Below, piece after piece: positions 22,633-33,775 of a stretch of 64,000 nucleotides of DNA (positions are counted from its first letter, which is position 1; every line of letters starts with the position of its first letter). Origin of the DNA: Paraspadella gotoi. Lineage: Eukaryota; Chaetognatha. Location: the NCBI GenBank assembly GCA_051294375.1, contig CM119266.1, positions 14,674,755-14,738,754 on the forward strand, written 5' to 3'. The notes beneath the pieces were generated by a model, which searched no databases, was not told the origin of the DNA, and saw only the letters and a program-made list of their open reading frames with translations. The translations under genes were made by a program, and so were the position numbers.

Positions 22633-22722
22633 GTCGTCGTCGTCGTCGTCCTAATCCCGAACGTCGTCTTCATCGTCGTTATCTTCGTCGTCGTCGTCGT
22701 TATCTTGGTCGTCGTCGTCCTC
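22559..22722. repeat. (ATC)n then (GTC)n trinucleotide array
   Basis: About 26 ATC units followed directly by GTC/CGT units and more degenerate ones. The abrupt ATC-to-GTC change is one transition (A to G) per unit. Confidence 0.95.
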
Positions 22723-22814
22723 GCGGTCCCACGAGTCCCATTCAACTTGGAGGAATGTCTTTTAACCAAATGACATTAATTCCATTCCCAGATGAATAAA
22801 GAAAACAAGCGTTT

Positions 22815-22868
22815 TAGTCGTCGTCGTCGTCGTCGTCTTCGTCTTCGTCGGGATCGTCGTCGTGAACG
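22815..22868. repeat. (GTC)n trinucleotide tract
   Basis: TCGTCGTCG with TTC variants. The reverse frame is Asp-rich; not a gene. Confidence 0.9.
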
Positions 22869-23060
22869 ATGGCGTTGGAACTATTAGCTTCGTTTTTGTT
22901 CCTCTTTTTTTTTGTTGTGTTACGACATGCAAAATTAAAAATGCTAATTTCTCGCCTTATGCAAATTACTTTTTTTCCCCCATTCTCGCGAAATCCTACT
23001 TTTTTTTTTTGGTGAAGGCAACTTTCCTGAAATGACATTCGGTTCAAGGTTGTATAGCTA

Positions 23061-23098
23061 TCGTCGTCGTATTCGTCGTCGTCGTCGTCGTCGTCGTC
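23061..23098. repeat. (GTC)n trinucleotide tract
   Basis: About twelve units, followed within 30 bases by an octamer ATGCAAATGA (minus strand, 23124-23133). Confidence 0.9.
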
Positions 23099-23187
23099 AC
23101 CATTGTGGGCGTAGACGACCTCATCATTTGCATATCTTTGCTTTATTTATTTTTCTCAACTTTTCGTTAAGCTTTAATTAGTATTTC

Positions 23188-23191
23188 GGAA

Positions 23192-23245
<54 letters not shown>

Positions 23246-23330
23246 GCTCTCCTCCTCTCTCTCTCTCCCGGCTCTCTTCTCTCTCTCTGTTCAGTCTCTG
23301 TCTGCTCTCTTTCTCTCACGATTCCCGCTC
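23188..23330. repeat. (CT)n microsatellite, partly degenerate
   Basis: A pure CT run of about 50 bp, then CT-rich sequence with CTCTGT and CTCCTC variants. Confidence 0.9.
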
Positions 23331-24179
23331 TTCAACTTCTAATCCGCTCCTTAAATATTCCATACCAGTCGTTTACTTTTATTTTTCATACCGTCACTCC
23401 GTGTCCGCGCGGCGTTCGCTAAAAAAAGTAATTTCGGAAATTTAGTTTTAAGAAAACACAGTGGAAGCTAAAAAAAATTCATGCCCAATAAAATGACAGA
23501 AAAGCGGGAAATCTCTCGTGCGACGGGTTCCTAATTAAACGGACCTATGCATAGATAAAATGCGACACATTTATCTAATAGAAACTGTTCTCAATGGCGA
23601 GAAACCCCCTCTTGATTAATCCAATGCCATTATTCAGAACCGTCCTCGTCTTACGCGCCGCGTTACAAAACGTTGGTGTGGTCCCAGCGGCAAAGTCTTC
23701 ACTTGCTTTTCTATTACTGTTCATTTCTTTGTAAATATTCTCCTTGGCGGGAAATTGTATGGCGTCTACATATATTTATAAGACAAAAATAATAGTGCCC
23801 AGAGTTGTATGGTTCTGCGCAACCCTGTTCACAATGTTTATTTAAATGCCCTGACAACAAAGAACTTAGTTTAATATAAATGATATAAATCCGTTTACTG
23901 GCGATATTTAACGCGCGTACCTCGGCGTCGTTGCCTGCGATGTCCTTGTTGTTTTTCGCGTCTTGCGTTCACTGCTCGGTCCAGTTTCGCTGTTTTGCCT
24001 TTCATCGTCACCAGACAACAACGCGCGGCAGGGCCCTTTTCACGCGGTCTTGTCCGAATCCCATTTTCCTGAAGTGCTTTGATGTGGAAAGCACAGCAAT
24101 GTTCTACTGATTTAGAAACGGAGCAGAGAAGCCAGGAGAGAGAGAGAGAGAGAAGAGAGACGAGGAGAGAGGAGAGAGA

Positions 24180-24213
<34 letters not shown>

Positions 24214-24323
24214 AGAGACCTGTAAAAAGTTGAACAAAGTCGACGGTGAAAAAAAAAATCTGTAAGGGGAAAAACAGCGGAGGACAGAATATAGATGGAT
24301 GTACGGAGAAAGTCTGAGAAGAA
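23331..24323 (+). repeat. Noisy copy of 24371-25265, left of a gap
   Basis: Collinear with the sequence right of the gap: CCGCTCTTAAATATTCCATACC, CGAGAAACCCCCTCTTGATTAATC, GCGCCGCGTTACAAAACGTTGGTGTGG and GTGAAAAAAAAAATC all recur in order with 1-3 base indels. This copy is longer, mainly by single-base insertions. It ends at the gap with AAAGTCTGAGAAGAA; the other copy continues AAAGTCTGAGAAGATTATAGGG. Confidence 0.85.
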
Positions 24324-24348
24324 NNNNNNNNNNNNNNNNNNNNNNNNN
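24324..24348. other. Assembly gap, 25 N
   Basis: Exactly 25 N between two copies of the same ~0.95-kb sequence; the flanks overlap. Confidence 0.99.
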
Positions 24349-25099
24349 TCTCTCTGTTCACTTTCTCCCTCTTTCAAGCTCTCCTAATCCGCTCTTAAAT
24401 ATTCCATACCATGTTTACTTTTATTTTTCATCCTCAGCCCGCGCGCGTTCGTTAAAAAAAAAGTATTTGGAATTTATTTAAAAAAAATGGAAGCTAAAAA
24501 AAAATTCATCCAATAAATATGACAGAAAAGCGGATCTCTCGTGCGACGGGTTCTAATTAAAAACCTATGCATAGATAAAATCGACCCATTTATCTTAATG
24601 AGAAATTTCTCAATCGAGAAACCCCCTCTTGATTAATCATGCCATTATTCAGAACCGTCCCTCTTACGCGCCGCGTTACAAAACGTTGGTGTGGCCCAGA
24701 AAGTCTTCACTTGCTTTTCTATTACTTTCATTTCTTGTTAAATATTCTCCTTGGCGGGAAAATGTATGGCGTCTATATATTTATAAAAAAAAATATCGCC
24801 CAAGTTGATGGTTCTGCAACTTTCACAATTTTTTTAAAATCCCTGACATACAAAAGAACTTAGTTTAATAATAAATGATATAAATACGTTTACTCGTCAT
24901 ATTTAACCCCGTACCGCGTCGTTCCTCGATGTCCTTTTGTTTTTCGCGTCTCTCGTTACTCTCGTCCCAGTTTCGCTGTTTTGCTTTCATCGTCCCAACA
25001 ACAACGACGCGCAGGGCTTTTCACGCGTCATGTTCCGAATCCATTTTTTATCTTTGATGAAGCAAGCAAATGTTTACTGATTTAGAAACGAGAGAGAAG

Positions 25100-25165
<66 letters not shown>

Positions 25166-25270
25166 CTGAAAAAAGTGAAAAATCGACGGTGAAAAAAAAA
25201 AATCTAAGGGGGAAAAACAGCGGAGGACAGAATAATAGATGGATGTAAGGAGAAAGTCTGAGAAGATTAT
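24349..25270 (+). other. Right-hand copy of the duplicated 0.95-kb sequence
   Basis: Counterpart of 23331-24323. It includes a pure (GA)n tract at 25103-25162 that is broken up in the other copy (24136-24215). I see no gene in it; frames differ between the copies. Confidence 0.8.
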
Positions 25271-25849
25271 AGGGAAGGAAAGAAAGATAAAATGGGGAGT
25301 AAGAAAACATGCAAAGATAAGAGAGAGAAAGGAATAAAGAAAGATTTACAAGATAAGAATGCGTTGTAAAACGATGAGGCAATAAGTTTGCCCTTTAAAA
25401 TTTATGTAAATGGTTATTCTGAATATTAGTATTGTGAATGTAAACAACTAAATCTCGATAAAATTACTAGGTGGACCATACAGCGTTTTTCTTTCAAGCG
25501 TTGGACATTTGATGGATGCGAATTGTAAATGTAAATTCATTTGTAAAACGCAAAATTTGTTTTCTTGCCAAGGAACGACAACAGTATTGAAATGAGTATA
25601 AGGAAATAAGCGTATAAAATGTAATTGTGGAAAAAGTAAATACAAGACTTAACGCTATCACGAAAATATTTGTTTAAAAAACATATTTGGTAAGAAAGAT
25701 TGAAAAATATACCGAAAAATGGTTAAGTTTGTAAGTGAAATAGTTCCTTCAAACAATAAACGCGGAAGGTGGGGTTCGAAAGCTCTGAAAAAAAATGAAG
25801 AGAAAATCGAATAAGAATGGACAAGAAAGAGAAAGAAACTATAAAGGAA

Positions 25850-26750
25850 AGAGGAGTAGAGAGAGAGAGCAGAGAGAGATGAGGAAGAGAGAGGCAGAGA
25901 GAGAGACGGATAAAAAATGAAGGAAAAAAAGGGAGGAGAGAGCGACCGGGGACATAAATTCTAGCGTAGCGGCACGAAGAAGGAGGTAATCAAGAATCAT
26001 GTTCGGGGAGCTAAACGGCAGCCGCAAGGACTTGAATTGACGGGATGTGGAGGGGGGGAGGGGGAAGAGGGGAATAAAGGAGAGGAGGGGTAGGCGGTGA
26101 GGTCACGAAGAGGGGATCGGACGGAAAGAACGCGGAAGGGGATATTTAGAAAGGGATTGAAAAGTCGGACAGCGAAAGATTTGAGAGAAGCGGGGGAAAA
26201 ACTGAAATTGGGAAACAGGAATGGAATGGAATGGAACGGCGAGTTTGTCGAAAAGTCGATGGAATTATGGAGATTAGATGAGAGAATGGAATACGCTGAA
26301 ATAGGAAAAAAAATGAAAGAATAAAAAAACAATAAACAGTATAATAAACATTCTGAACTAATAAGATCGAAAGAGTTAAGACGCGACAAGGATGGAAGAT
26401 GACGGAAACGCGCGTAGGTTGAAAAAAAGAAAAGAGAAAAAAACGGAAATCGAACGAATAGGAAACGAAGCAAAGAAGAAAGGAAAGACCATTGAAAATA
26501 AAAAAAAAAAAAGCCATCAAAGAAAAAGACATGCAAAAAATCTTTCGCTTCGTTTGAAGGGAAAAGCATTTATTTCTATGACAGCAATAAAATAAAAGTT
26601 ATAATAAGGAAATGTCCGGGCGGAAGCACGGAAGGCATATTTTTTTTTCTTTTAAATGAGGAGGAAAGAGAAGGAGAGGGATTGTGAGAGAAGGTTGAGA
26701 GAGAGAGACCGAGAGAGAGAGAAGAGAGAGAAGAGAGAGGAGAGAGAGAG
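25850..26750. other. Purine-rich region, no gene
   Basis: About 900 bp that is mostly A and G on plus. Frames of 75 and 190 codons on the two strands come from this skew (Lys/Glu-rich and Phe/Ser-rich). Nothing recognisable. Confidence 0.7.
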
Positions 26751-26751
26751 A

Positions 26752-26852
26752 GAGATAGATAGATAGCATAGCATAGATAGATAATAGATAGGATAGATAG
26801 ATAGATTAGATAGATAGATTAGAATAGATAGATAGTATTAGATAGATAGGAG
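26752..26852. repeat. (GATA)n microsatellite, interrupted
   Basis: GATAGATAG with GCATAGCATAG and TTAGATAG interruptions, flanked by GA tracts. Confidence 0.9.
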
Positions 26853-27389
26853 AGGAGAGAGAGAGAGGAGAGCAGAGGAAGTAGGCCAACGATTTAGAAT
26901 TACTGCACCCTTCAGTTCGAAAGGTCTCCGAGGACACTTTTAGAAAAGTTTTTCCAATGATAAAAGTGTACAACGTGTACTATGTATGTAATTATATGCT
27001 TAATTTCGTTCCTTCCTGAATCTCAAAATCGTCTCTCTCTGATATGGACGAATCTTTCTTTTAATTTCTTAACAATGAAATTCTTTTTAAATTGATACAC
27101 ACTTCGAACAACTTGGTCCCGACCAGACAATATATTGTCTAATTCCAGATTTGTTCTTCGACAATATCCAATTGTTCCACTCTTTATTTCTACCTAAACC
27201 AAAGATACTTATTTTCCTCCGTCTTATCTCGGTTACAAGTCCTCTTTCATTCTTCTTCAATCTTTAACCTCATCTCCTTTCCAAGTTTTTTTGGCCTTTT
27301 TTCTTTCCTTACCTCCCGACTTTCTCCCTTCCATCCATCATCTTCCTTTTCTTTTAACCTCATCCCCCTCACCGCCCTTCTTTCCTTTC

Positions 27390-27830
27390 TCCCCATTTCC
27401 TCCTTCGCAACTTCCGGCGTTTTTCCGGTTGATTGTCGGCGTCGGTCTTCGAATCTCGGCGCCTCTCGTGGCGCTCGTGGTTTTGCGGGGGCGGGAGGCG
27501 GCTTCCGCGGCAGCGGCTGCGGCGGCGGCGCCCCGGAGAACATGGGGGTAGGAGGTAAGGAGGAAGCGGCGAGGGCGGCGGCGAAAGGCGGATGGCCGCG
27601 CCGGTTCTTCTCCGTCGTTGGCGGCGAGGGGCGCGCGCGGGAGCGAGCGCCGACCGAGGGCGCGCGGCGCTCTTTCTCTCCCGCTCGCGGCGACGTCGGC
27701 TGGGCGTCGGCGCGCGGTCTTCCCGGCGACGGGCGGCCGGCGTCGCGACATCCGGTGGCGACGCCGACGACGCCGCTGCCGCCACTCGTCTTTTCGCGCC
27801 GGAAGGAAAAGAAGAAGAAGGCGGAAAGTT
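27390..27830. promoter_or_regulatory. CpG island with ETS motifs, promoter candidate
   Basis: About 440 bp of very CpG-rich sequence in an otherwise AT-rich area. ETS/GABP-type cores are visible: ACTTCCGG (27410-27417), TTTTCCGGTT (27420-27429), ACATCCGGTG (27748-27757) and CGCCGGAAGG (27798-27807). Donor-like words occur on plus (GGAG|GTAAGG, near 27553). Long frames on both strands here reflect lack of AT-rich stop codons. The arrangement resembles a housekeeping promoter with first exon; direction is unclear. Confidence 0.45.
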
Positions 27831-27837
27831 TTTTCTA

Positions 27838-27983
27838 CTCTCTCTCTCTCGCGCTTCGGAGGAGACGAGCGAGAGAGCGAGAGAGAGAGAGTGGGAAAGA
27901 GATAGGGATAGAAATAGAGAGAGAGCGAGAGAAAGAGATCGAAAAAGTTTTTTGTTTGTGCCTCTTCTTCTTCCCGGTGTAAT

Positions 27984-28014
<31 letters not shown>

Positions 28015-28055
28015 GAGAGATAGGGAGAGAATGAGAGAAAGAGAGAGAGAGAATC
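27838..28055. repeat. (CT)n then (GA)n tracts
   Basis: A short CT run followed by interrupted GA arrays. Opposite-sense purine and pyrimidine runs could pair as a hairpin. Confidence 0.85.
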
Positions 28056-28079
28056 GATGATATGATGAATCAATAATAT

Positions 28080-28600
28080 TGGTTCAAGTTCACAGTGCTG
28101 CTGACAAATTTGAATTGGAAGAAGTAAACTATATAAAGAATATAATTAAATCTAATATATAGTAAAATTTATTAATTTTTTAAATTTATTTTTAAATCTT
28201 AATATAAAATTTTAAAGTTTAATACAGTATAGTATATAGTATATTGTACAATAGAGTAAAACAAGTAATCTTGCAATTTTTTATAGATAAAATCTTTTGA
28301 ATTAATATCATTATGATTTATTATCGTTTATTGTTTATTACTTCTTTTTGTAAAAAATATGAGCATTATTATTTAATACTCAACAGTCAATCAAAATCGA
28401 CCTCTCTGCCCTCGACCCAATTCCATCCTGAAAAATCGAATAAAAAAAGTACTAAATACAACCAATAATAAATTTGAACGAATCAGATTTAATTAAAATT
28501 AGAAACGTATTACTTCATATTAAATACTAAGTAAAATACTCCATAATGTAAAATTCTAAAAAAGTTTCACTTTCTTTTCCAAGACGAACAAAGCAAATTC
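28080..28600. other. AT-rich stretch, no gene seen
   Basis: Very AT-rich, with TATAGTATAT-like words. No open frame of note, and no RNA gene recognised. Confidence 0.6.
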
Positions 28601-29098
28601 GGTTACTCTTTGCAGCAGTCAGATGATTGCAGGGGCTGCTTTTTTTGCTGCTGCTGCGGCGGCAGCGTTCCGCGACTTATGCGGTGGAGGGAGAAGGATC
28701 AACTCGGATCGAAAGGGATGAGGGAAGATTTGGACGAAAAAAAGAAAGAAAGGGAAAAAATAAAGAGGAAAAAAAATTGGAAAGAGAATAATAAAGGAAA
28801 TAAGAGGGTGAATAATTAGAATAAAAAAAGGAAGGAAAATAAATAAAAGGGATGCAGAAAGAAAAAGAGATAGAAAGAAAGAAAGAAAAAGTAGGAGAGA
28901 AAGAAGGAGAGAAAAAAAGAGAGAATGGAAGCAGAAAAGAGAGAAAAATCCGCTTTTTTTAAGACGAATTTGTGGAATTGAAAGAGAATCAGGATAAAAG
29001 CGAAAAGGGGATTGAATAGAGAAGAAAAAAACGAATGAAAGAAAAGTTGAAAAATGAGGAGAAATGAGGTAGGGATTTAAGGAGGGAGGGATGGAGAG

Positions 29099-29099
<1 letters not shown>

Positions 29100-29151
<52 letters not shown>
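29100..29151. repeat. (GA)n microsatellite
   Basis: About 25 pure GA units. Confidence 0.97.
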
Positions 29152-29156
<5 letters not shown>

Positions 29157-29564
29157 GATACTTAAAGAAATATAAATTAGCCCATCTTGGTCCCACCAAT
29201 GTCCCACTGCTGACCGATACAGTATAAAAAAAATCCCACTTTATGATCCCTCGTGCCCCCATGAATCACAACCTCATCAGTTCCCACCCAAAAGTACACC
29301 AGAATTTGCCCACACGCTTCCCCACTGGGGAACCCCGTATCCCTAGTCCCCAGTCTCCGACCTCCTCCACAAGAATTCCCTTCATCCAATCCAGGGCCGC
29401 TTTTTCGCTTCGTCATCCTTTGGTTGGATCCCCCGATTTCGGAGGGAACAGAGAGAGAGAGAATGAGAGAGAGTCCTCTTTTTTTCTGCTCTAACGCCGT
29501 CGTACCCATAATGACGGACGGAAGGCGCTGAGAGGGAGAGAAAAAAAAGGCCCTTCATATCGGC

Positions 29565-29646
29565 TTTCTCCTCTCTCTCTCTTCTCTCTCTCTCCTCCTC
29601 TCTCTCCTCCCTCTCTCTTCTCTCTCTCTCTCTCTCTCTCTCTTTT
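29565..29646. repeat. (CT)n microsatellite
   Basis: CT array with CTCCTC interruptions. Confidence 0.92.
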
Positions 29647-29832
29647 TCTCCGTCGCGGCGGCGACGGGAAAACTCCAGCCAGAGGGGGGCGCGCGCCCCT
29701 GGCCGGCCGGCCCTCGCGGCGCGACAATCCGGCCGCCGCCGCCCCCCCTCGAGAGCGGCCGGCCCCCGCGGCCGCCAGCACGCCCACCGCCGCCCTCGGA
29801 AGGGGCGGCCGCGAACCGGGGGAAAACACCGA
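29647..29832. other. Very GC-rich segment rich in short palindromes
   Basis: About 185 bp containing GGGGCGCGCGCCCC, GGCCGGCCGGCC, GCGGCCGGCC and GGCGGCCGC. It is framed by a CT array on the left and a GA array on the right. It may be a CpG island core. The minus frame through it is Arg/Gly/Ala-rich because of composition. Confidence 0.5.
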
Positions 29833-29843
29833 CGCAAGATTCT

Positions 29844-29847
<4 letters not shown>

Positions 29848-29928
<81 letters not shown>
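29848..29928. repeat. (GA)n microsatellite, ~40 units
   Basis: Pure GA array. With the CT array at 29565-29646 it forms an inverted pair around the GC-rich segment. Confidence 0.97.
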
Positions 29929-29930
<2 letters not shown>

Positions 29931-30062
29931 ATCAGCTGGCGGCATTCGAGAAAGGGAGGAGAGAGAGAGAGACAGAGAAACCACCGGAATCAGCTGATGA
30001 TCCAAAGTAAAAAAAAAAAAAAGAGGCCTGTTGAAAATCATAAGGACGCCTCGGGAAGCGAG

Positions 30063-30106
30063 GTCGACGATGACGAAGACGACGACGAAAACGACGACGG
30101 ACGTCG
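30063..30106. repeat. (GAC)n trinucleotide tract
   Basis: GACGATGACGAAGACGACGAC, giving Asp/Glu frames; not a gene on its own. Confidence 0.85.
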
Positions 30107-30533
30107 GAACAAAAAGACAGAAAAAACTTTTTCGTCTCGAATCGATCGAGTGACGAATTTTGAAAATTGGGGACGGCAGCGGACTTGATTTTTCAAGAAT
30201 GAACTGGAAAATGCCAGACGGGTGACGGCTGCCCTTATCGAGAGAACTTATTTTTGAATGTTTAACTTTTAAGCCTTGAGATCGAAGTCGCTAATGGCAC
30301 TCGAAGATCGAGACGAAGGATTTCAGGAACTTTTTCAAGACATTTTTGAAAAGTAAATATTAAATCACATTCCGCGTCCTGAGATTAGTTAGAAATCTGA
30401 TAGGGTTGGACTTTTAAGGGGACGGTCTTGTAATACATTATCACACTCGGGTCACGTCGCTTGAGTCGTCACACGACACCCTCCGTGCCTCGTCTCCTTT
30501 AGTACGTCAACACATTTCAGTGTCTCTTGTTTT

Positions 30534-30563
30534 TTGACGTCTTCTGACTTCGTCAGACGTCAA
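30534..30563. other. Hairpin with CRE-like arms
   Basis: TTGACGTCT ... AGACGTCAA: perfect 9-bp arms around a 12-nt centre that can add three more pairs (GAC/GTC) closed by a TTC loop. Each arm holds a TGACGT half-site. It could be a dimeric protein-binding site or an RNA hairpin if transcribed. Confidence 0.5.
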
Positions 30564-30622
30564 GAATTTATAGACGCAGTTCCGGTTTTCATTTTGTCGT
30601 TGAAGGTTTGGAGATTCTGGAC

Positions 30623-30625
<3 letters not shown>

Positions 30626-30681
<56 letters not shown>
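30626..30681. repeat. (CT)n microsatellite
   Basis: About 27 pure CT units. Confidence 0.97.
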
Positions 30682-30683
<2 letters not shown>

Positions 30684-30739
30684 CTTTCTTATATAATCTC
30701 TCATCAAAGGCCAAGAGCAACAAAGGTATAGAAAATGAG

Positions 30740-31000
30740 AATATTGCATGAGGGACGAATATTTTCTCTTTTTTTCCGAATCGAATCAGATTTTTATTTT
30801 ATGTTATTTTTTTCTTCATTTTTATTTTTCCCCATAAATTTTAGTATCCATTTTATATTCTGTACATTTTGTTTTTTCCCAAATGAGAAAAAACTTTTAT
30901 AACGAAAACTAATAGAATAATAAAATATCTTATCAAATTCGTATCAAATATTAACTTTTTTTTGCTCATTTGCATAATCTAATCGAGCGAGACGGGGATT
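30740..31000. other. AT-rich stretch, no gene seen
   Basis: T-rich then AT-rich unique sequence. The only notable word is an octamer (TCATTTGCAT, 30966-30975). Confidence 0.6.
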
Positions 31001-31002
31001 CG

Positions 31003-31048
31003 GCCGTGACCCCGAGACCCGAAAATCGCCCAAGAATTGGGTCACGGC
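31003..31048. other. 10-bp perfect inverted repeat (GCCGTGACCC/GGGTCACGGC)
   Basis: Arms at 31003-31012 and 31039-31048 separated by 26 bases. Each arm contains GGTCAC, close to a nuclear-receptor half-site. An octamer lies 28 bases to the left. Confidence 0.55.
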
Positions 31049-31685
31049 TTAACCCTTTTTGAGCGTCGTTTCGTCATTTGGGTCATTTGTGAGTAGAGAC
31101 TAGAGAGATTCGATACAGTATTGGGAATACTTTGTAAAAATGTACAATGTAAATTTACATGAATAGGATTTTACTCTACCAGAGGTGAGGATATAATGAA
31201 GTTCTCAAATCAACACGTCACAATATAACATAATTAAAAAAGCCTCACTTACCTTCAAGTGGCGGGCAGCAGCGTTGGAAAAAAAATTTAAAAAAAGGGA
31301 AGAAGGGGAAAATAAAATAAGAATTAAATTAAGTTATTAGATACATCGTACATTGTATAATGATCATGATGAGGTTTCATGTTCTCGACTCATTTTACAG
31401 ATTAAGAAATCCACGTGCCACGATTTACGTTAATGCAGAGAAATTCGATCGGGTGAGTTACGGTAAGTGAGGGGAACTGGATGTGGCAAAGAAACCTCTT
31501 GGGATGTGGTATTTGCCGAGTCGCGCGGAAAAAAAGGGGGCGGTCGTGGGTGGGGGGGGGCGGCCTTATTTATTTCCTCAGACCGAAATTCTCCCGGGCG
31601 AGGACTGTCAGAATTTCCCGGAGCGGAAATGAATTTTGGGGGAGAAAACGAAAAAGATTGAAAAGGTAAACATTGTGAAAGACTC

Positions 31686-31687
<2 letters not shown>

Positions 31688-31748
<61 letters not shown>

Positions 31749-31800
31749 GGAGAGAGAGGACGAGAGAGAGAGAGAGAGAGAAGAGAGATGAGAGCAGAGA
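31688..31800. repeat. (GA)n microsatellite with interruptions
   Basis: A pure section of about 60 bp, then GATAGAGAGG and GACGAGAG variants. Confidence 0.95.
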
Positions 31801-32291
31801 TTGGGAAGGAGGAGACAGAGTTTAAGGAAAGGGAGAAAATTTCAGTTTCACCTTCCCGGAAAGGTAAGTAAATAACGGACATTTACAAAAGCAGACGAAT
31901 TAAAATTAAAAAAAAAAAGATTAGTTTCGTTCCTAAAACGAATGTCATCGCTTTTAAAATAGAAAATTTGATCATTTGATAAACAATAACATCCGCTGAG
32001 AGAGTAGACTGAGAAAAAGTAAAGGTGTTGAATGACAGTCGAGCTAAAACCGTGAGAACGAAATTTATGAGAACGAAAATAGAAGAAAGATAATTTTAAT
32101 TATAAACGTTTTATCACTTTACTCTTTTCGCTCTTCATCCTTTTGAATTCGCCGACACCCGAAAATAAAAAAAAAACTTAGCAACAAAATTTCATTTCCT
32201 GGTTCGTTTATCGGGTAAATTGAAAAAAAAAGGAAAAAAACTAAGAAAGATATCGAAAATCCGAAAAAAAAATATCGAGGAAAAAAAATTG

Positions 32292-32296
<5 letters not shown>

Positions 32297-32333
<37 letters not shown>
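32297..32333. repeat. (GA)n microsatellite
   Basis: About 18 pure GA units. Confidence 0.95.
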
Positions 32334-32336
<3 letters not shown>

Positions 32337-32385
32337 AACATATTCGAACCAGTTTTGTGTGACAAAAAAAGGGAATTGCCTTTAA

Positions 32386-32700
32386 ATTAGGACTCAATTT
32401 GTCATCGGCAAATTAAACTCGTCGCTTCCAACATGTCGGTTGTCGGCAACGCAAACAGCCGCCTCGAATTACACCGACCCGCGAAAAATTGCCGACGAAA
32501 TTCGCCGACTTAATTTCGCGACTGGAATTTGTGAGGGAATTTTTCCCGAGGAAAGCGCTGAGTCGAAAAATCGCGAAGTTTTTCCGACGGATTTCCGCAG
32601 TTTCAGCTTAAACGTTACATCGGGAGGAAAAAGTCTGTTGCGTTTGGGTATAATCAGTTTGGAGGGTCTTACTTTTCGCTATGAAACAAGTTTGCTATGA
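32386..32700 (+). CDS. Unrecognised open frame, possible exon
   Basis: 105 codons are open between a TAA at 32383 and a TGA at 32698, with balanced composition (for example YTDPRKIADEIRRLNF and FPEESAESKNREVF). No ATG opens this frame, so it would have to be an internal or terminal exon or start further upstream. The ATG at 32433 is in another frame and closes after 26 codons. I recognise no family. The lack of simple repeats makes this more gene-like than most frames here, but chance cannot be excluded. Confidence 0.25.
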   Translation: MRTQFVIGKLNSSLPTCRLSATQTAASNYTDPRKIADEIRRLNFATGICEGIFPEESAESKNREVFPTDFRSFSLNVTSGGKSLLRLGIISLEGLTFRYETSLL

Positions 32701-33229
32701 GACATTGTTTAGACGATTTGTCTGTTCAAATTTTAATAAGCCTGATGTGAGTGTCACGTAAAAAATTTGTTTAATCATTCTGTTTGGATTAGTTAGTAGA
32801 GTAATATGTATAGTTGTATACCCCATCCGTTTGACACTACTCGACGAAACATCACCACCGCCCCCCACCGTAATTTGCAGCATTCCTTCTCATCCGAAAC
32901 ATTTAAATAATTGAGGCGCTTCGCGAATTTCAGCGAAGCAGTTCTCGGGGAATGACGCACTAAAAGATATAGGAGAAGAAAGAAAAAAAAAATAGAATGA
33001 CTCGCCGAAAGATAGAAAAAGGAAGAGAGAGAGAGAGAGAAAAAAAGAAAGAAAAAAAGATTACAAAATTCATGGATCGAAATTTTTCCACATTTCATTT
33101 TGACTTGGTCGACATAAAAACGCCATAACGTTTGATATGGGTTATGGTCGCCATCGTGGAGAAAACGCCTCCGTACGGCCTCGTATTCGGGAATGGAGAG
33201 AGGGATGGGGCTTTTAAATGGGTGGGGGG

Positions 33230-33540
33230 GGGGACAGGATATTTATATTTTTTTTTCTTTTTCGTAAAAGTTATTTTGTTCTCAGGTTTTTTTTTATGAT
33301 AAACATACTTGAGATTTACGATTTTAAATTTTTTCCGCTTTTGTTAATATGGTTTGTTTGTCCCTATCTTTTTTTTTTGCTTTCTTTTCTTTTTGCTTTT
33401 TTTCTTTATTCTCTCTATCTTTCTTCCTTCCAATTTATTTTTTTCGTTTTTTTTTTTTCCATTATTTTTTATTTCCTGCCTTTTCCTTTTCTTTCTTTCT
33501 CATTTATTTTTTTATTTTCTCTTTCTTTCTCATTTATCTG
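33230..33540. other. T/C-rich tract
   Basis: Irregular polypyrimidine, mostly T with TTCTTT and TTTCTC words. Frames are Phe/Leu/Ser-rich; not genes. It could serve as an intron end, but no convincing acceptor follows. Confidence 0.7.
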
Positions 33541-33544
33541 TGAA

Positions 33545-33775
33545 GCTCACGGTCCACGCGTCCCGTCACGGTCGCGATCTCGCAAATTCCGCCTGCTGTC
33601 GCCCGATTGGTGGGTAGGGGAATCTGCTCGGGTTCTGATTGGACGGAAATGGTTTACCTCTACGATCACGTGATTGGATGTTGCGCATCTTTTTTTCTCG
33701 GGTTGGGGGGGGGGGAGTGGGGACGATGGGGAAAGGATTATGGTGAGAGACTTTGAAATGACGTCATCCATTGTT
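33545..33775. promoter_or_regulatory. Dense promoter-like cluster: CCAAT x3, TCACGTGA, CRE
   Basis: Within about 220 bases: ATTGG near 33604, 33638 and 33673, a palindromic E-box TCACGTGA (33666-33673) touching the third, TTGCGCAT (NRF-1-like) just after, and a perfect CRE TGACGTCA (33759-33766). The area is CpG-rich against an AT-rich background. Spacing of about 35 bases between CCAAT boxes is typical of NF-Y promoters. No start codon or first exon can be assigned with confidence on either side. Confidence 0.45.

Noticed and set aside
25771-25785. tRNA B-box (GGTTCGAA)
   Set aside because: No A-box at the right distance and no cloverleaf can be drawn.
27369-28073. Long Arg/Ser/Ala-rich frames on both strands
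   Set aside because: GC-rich DNA and GA tracts lack stop codons; no domain and both strands equally open.
29382-30041. A 219-codon Ser/Leu/Arg-rich minus frame
   Set aside because: It is (CT)n, GC-rich palindromes and (GA)n read in one frame.
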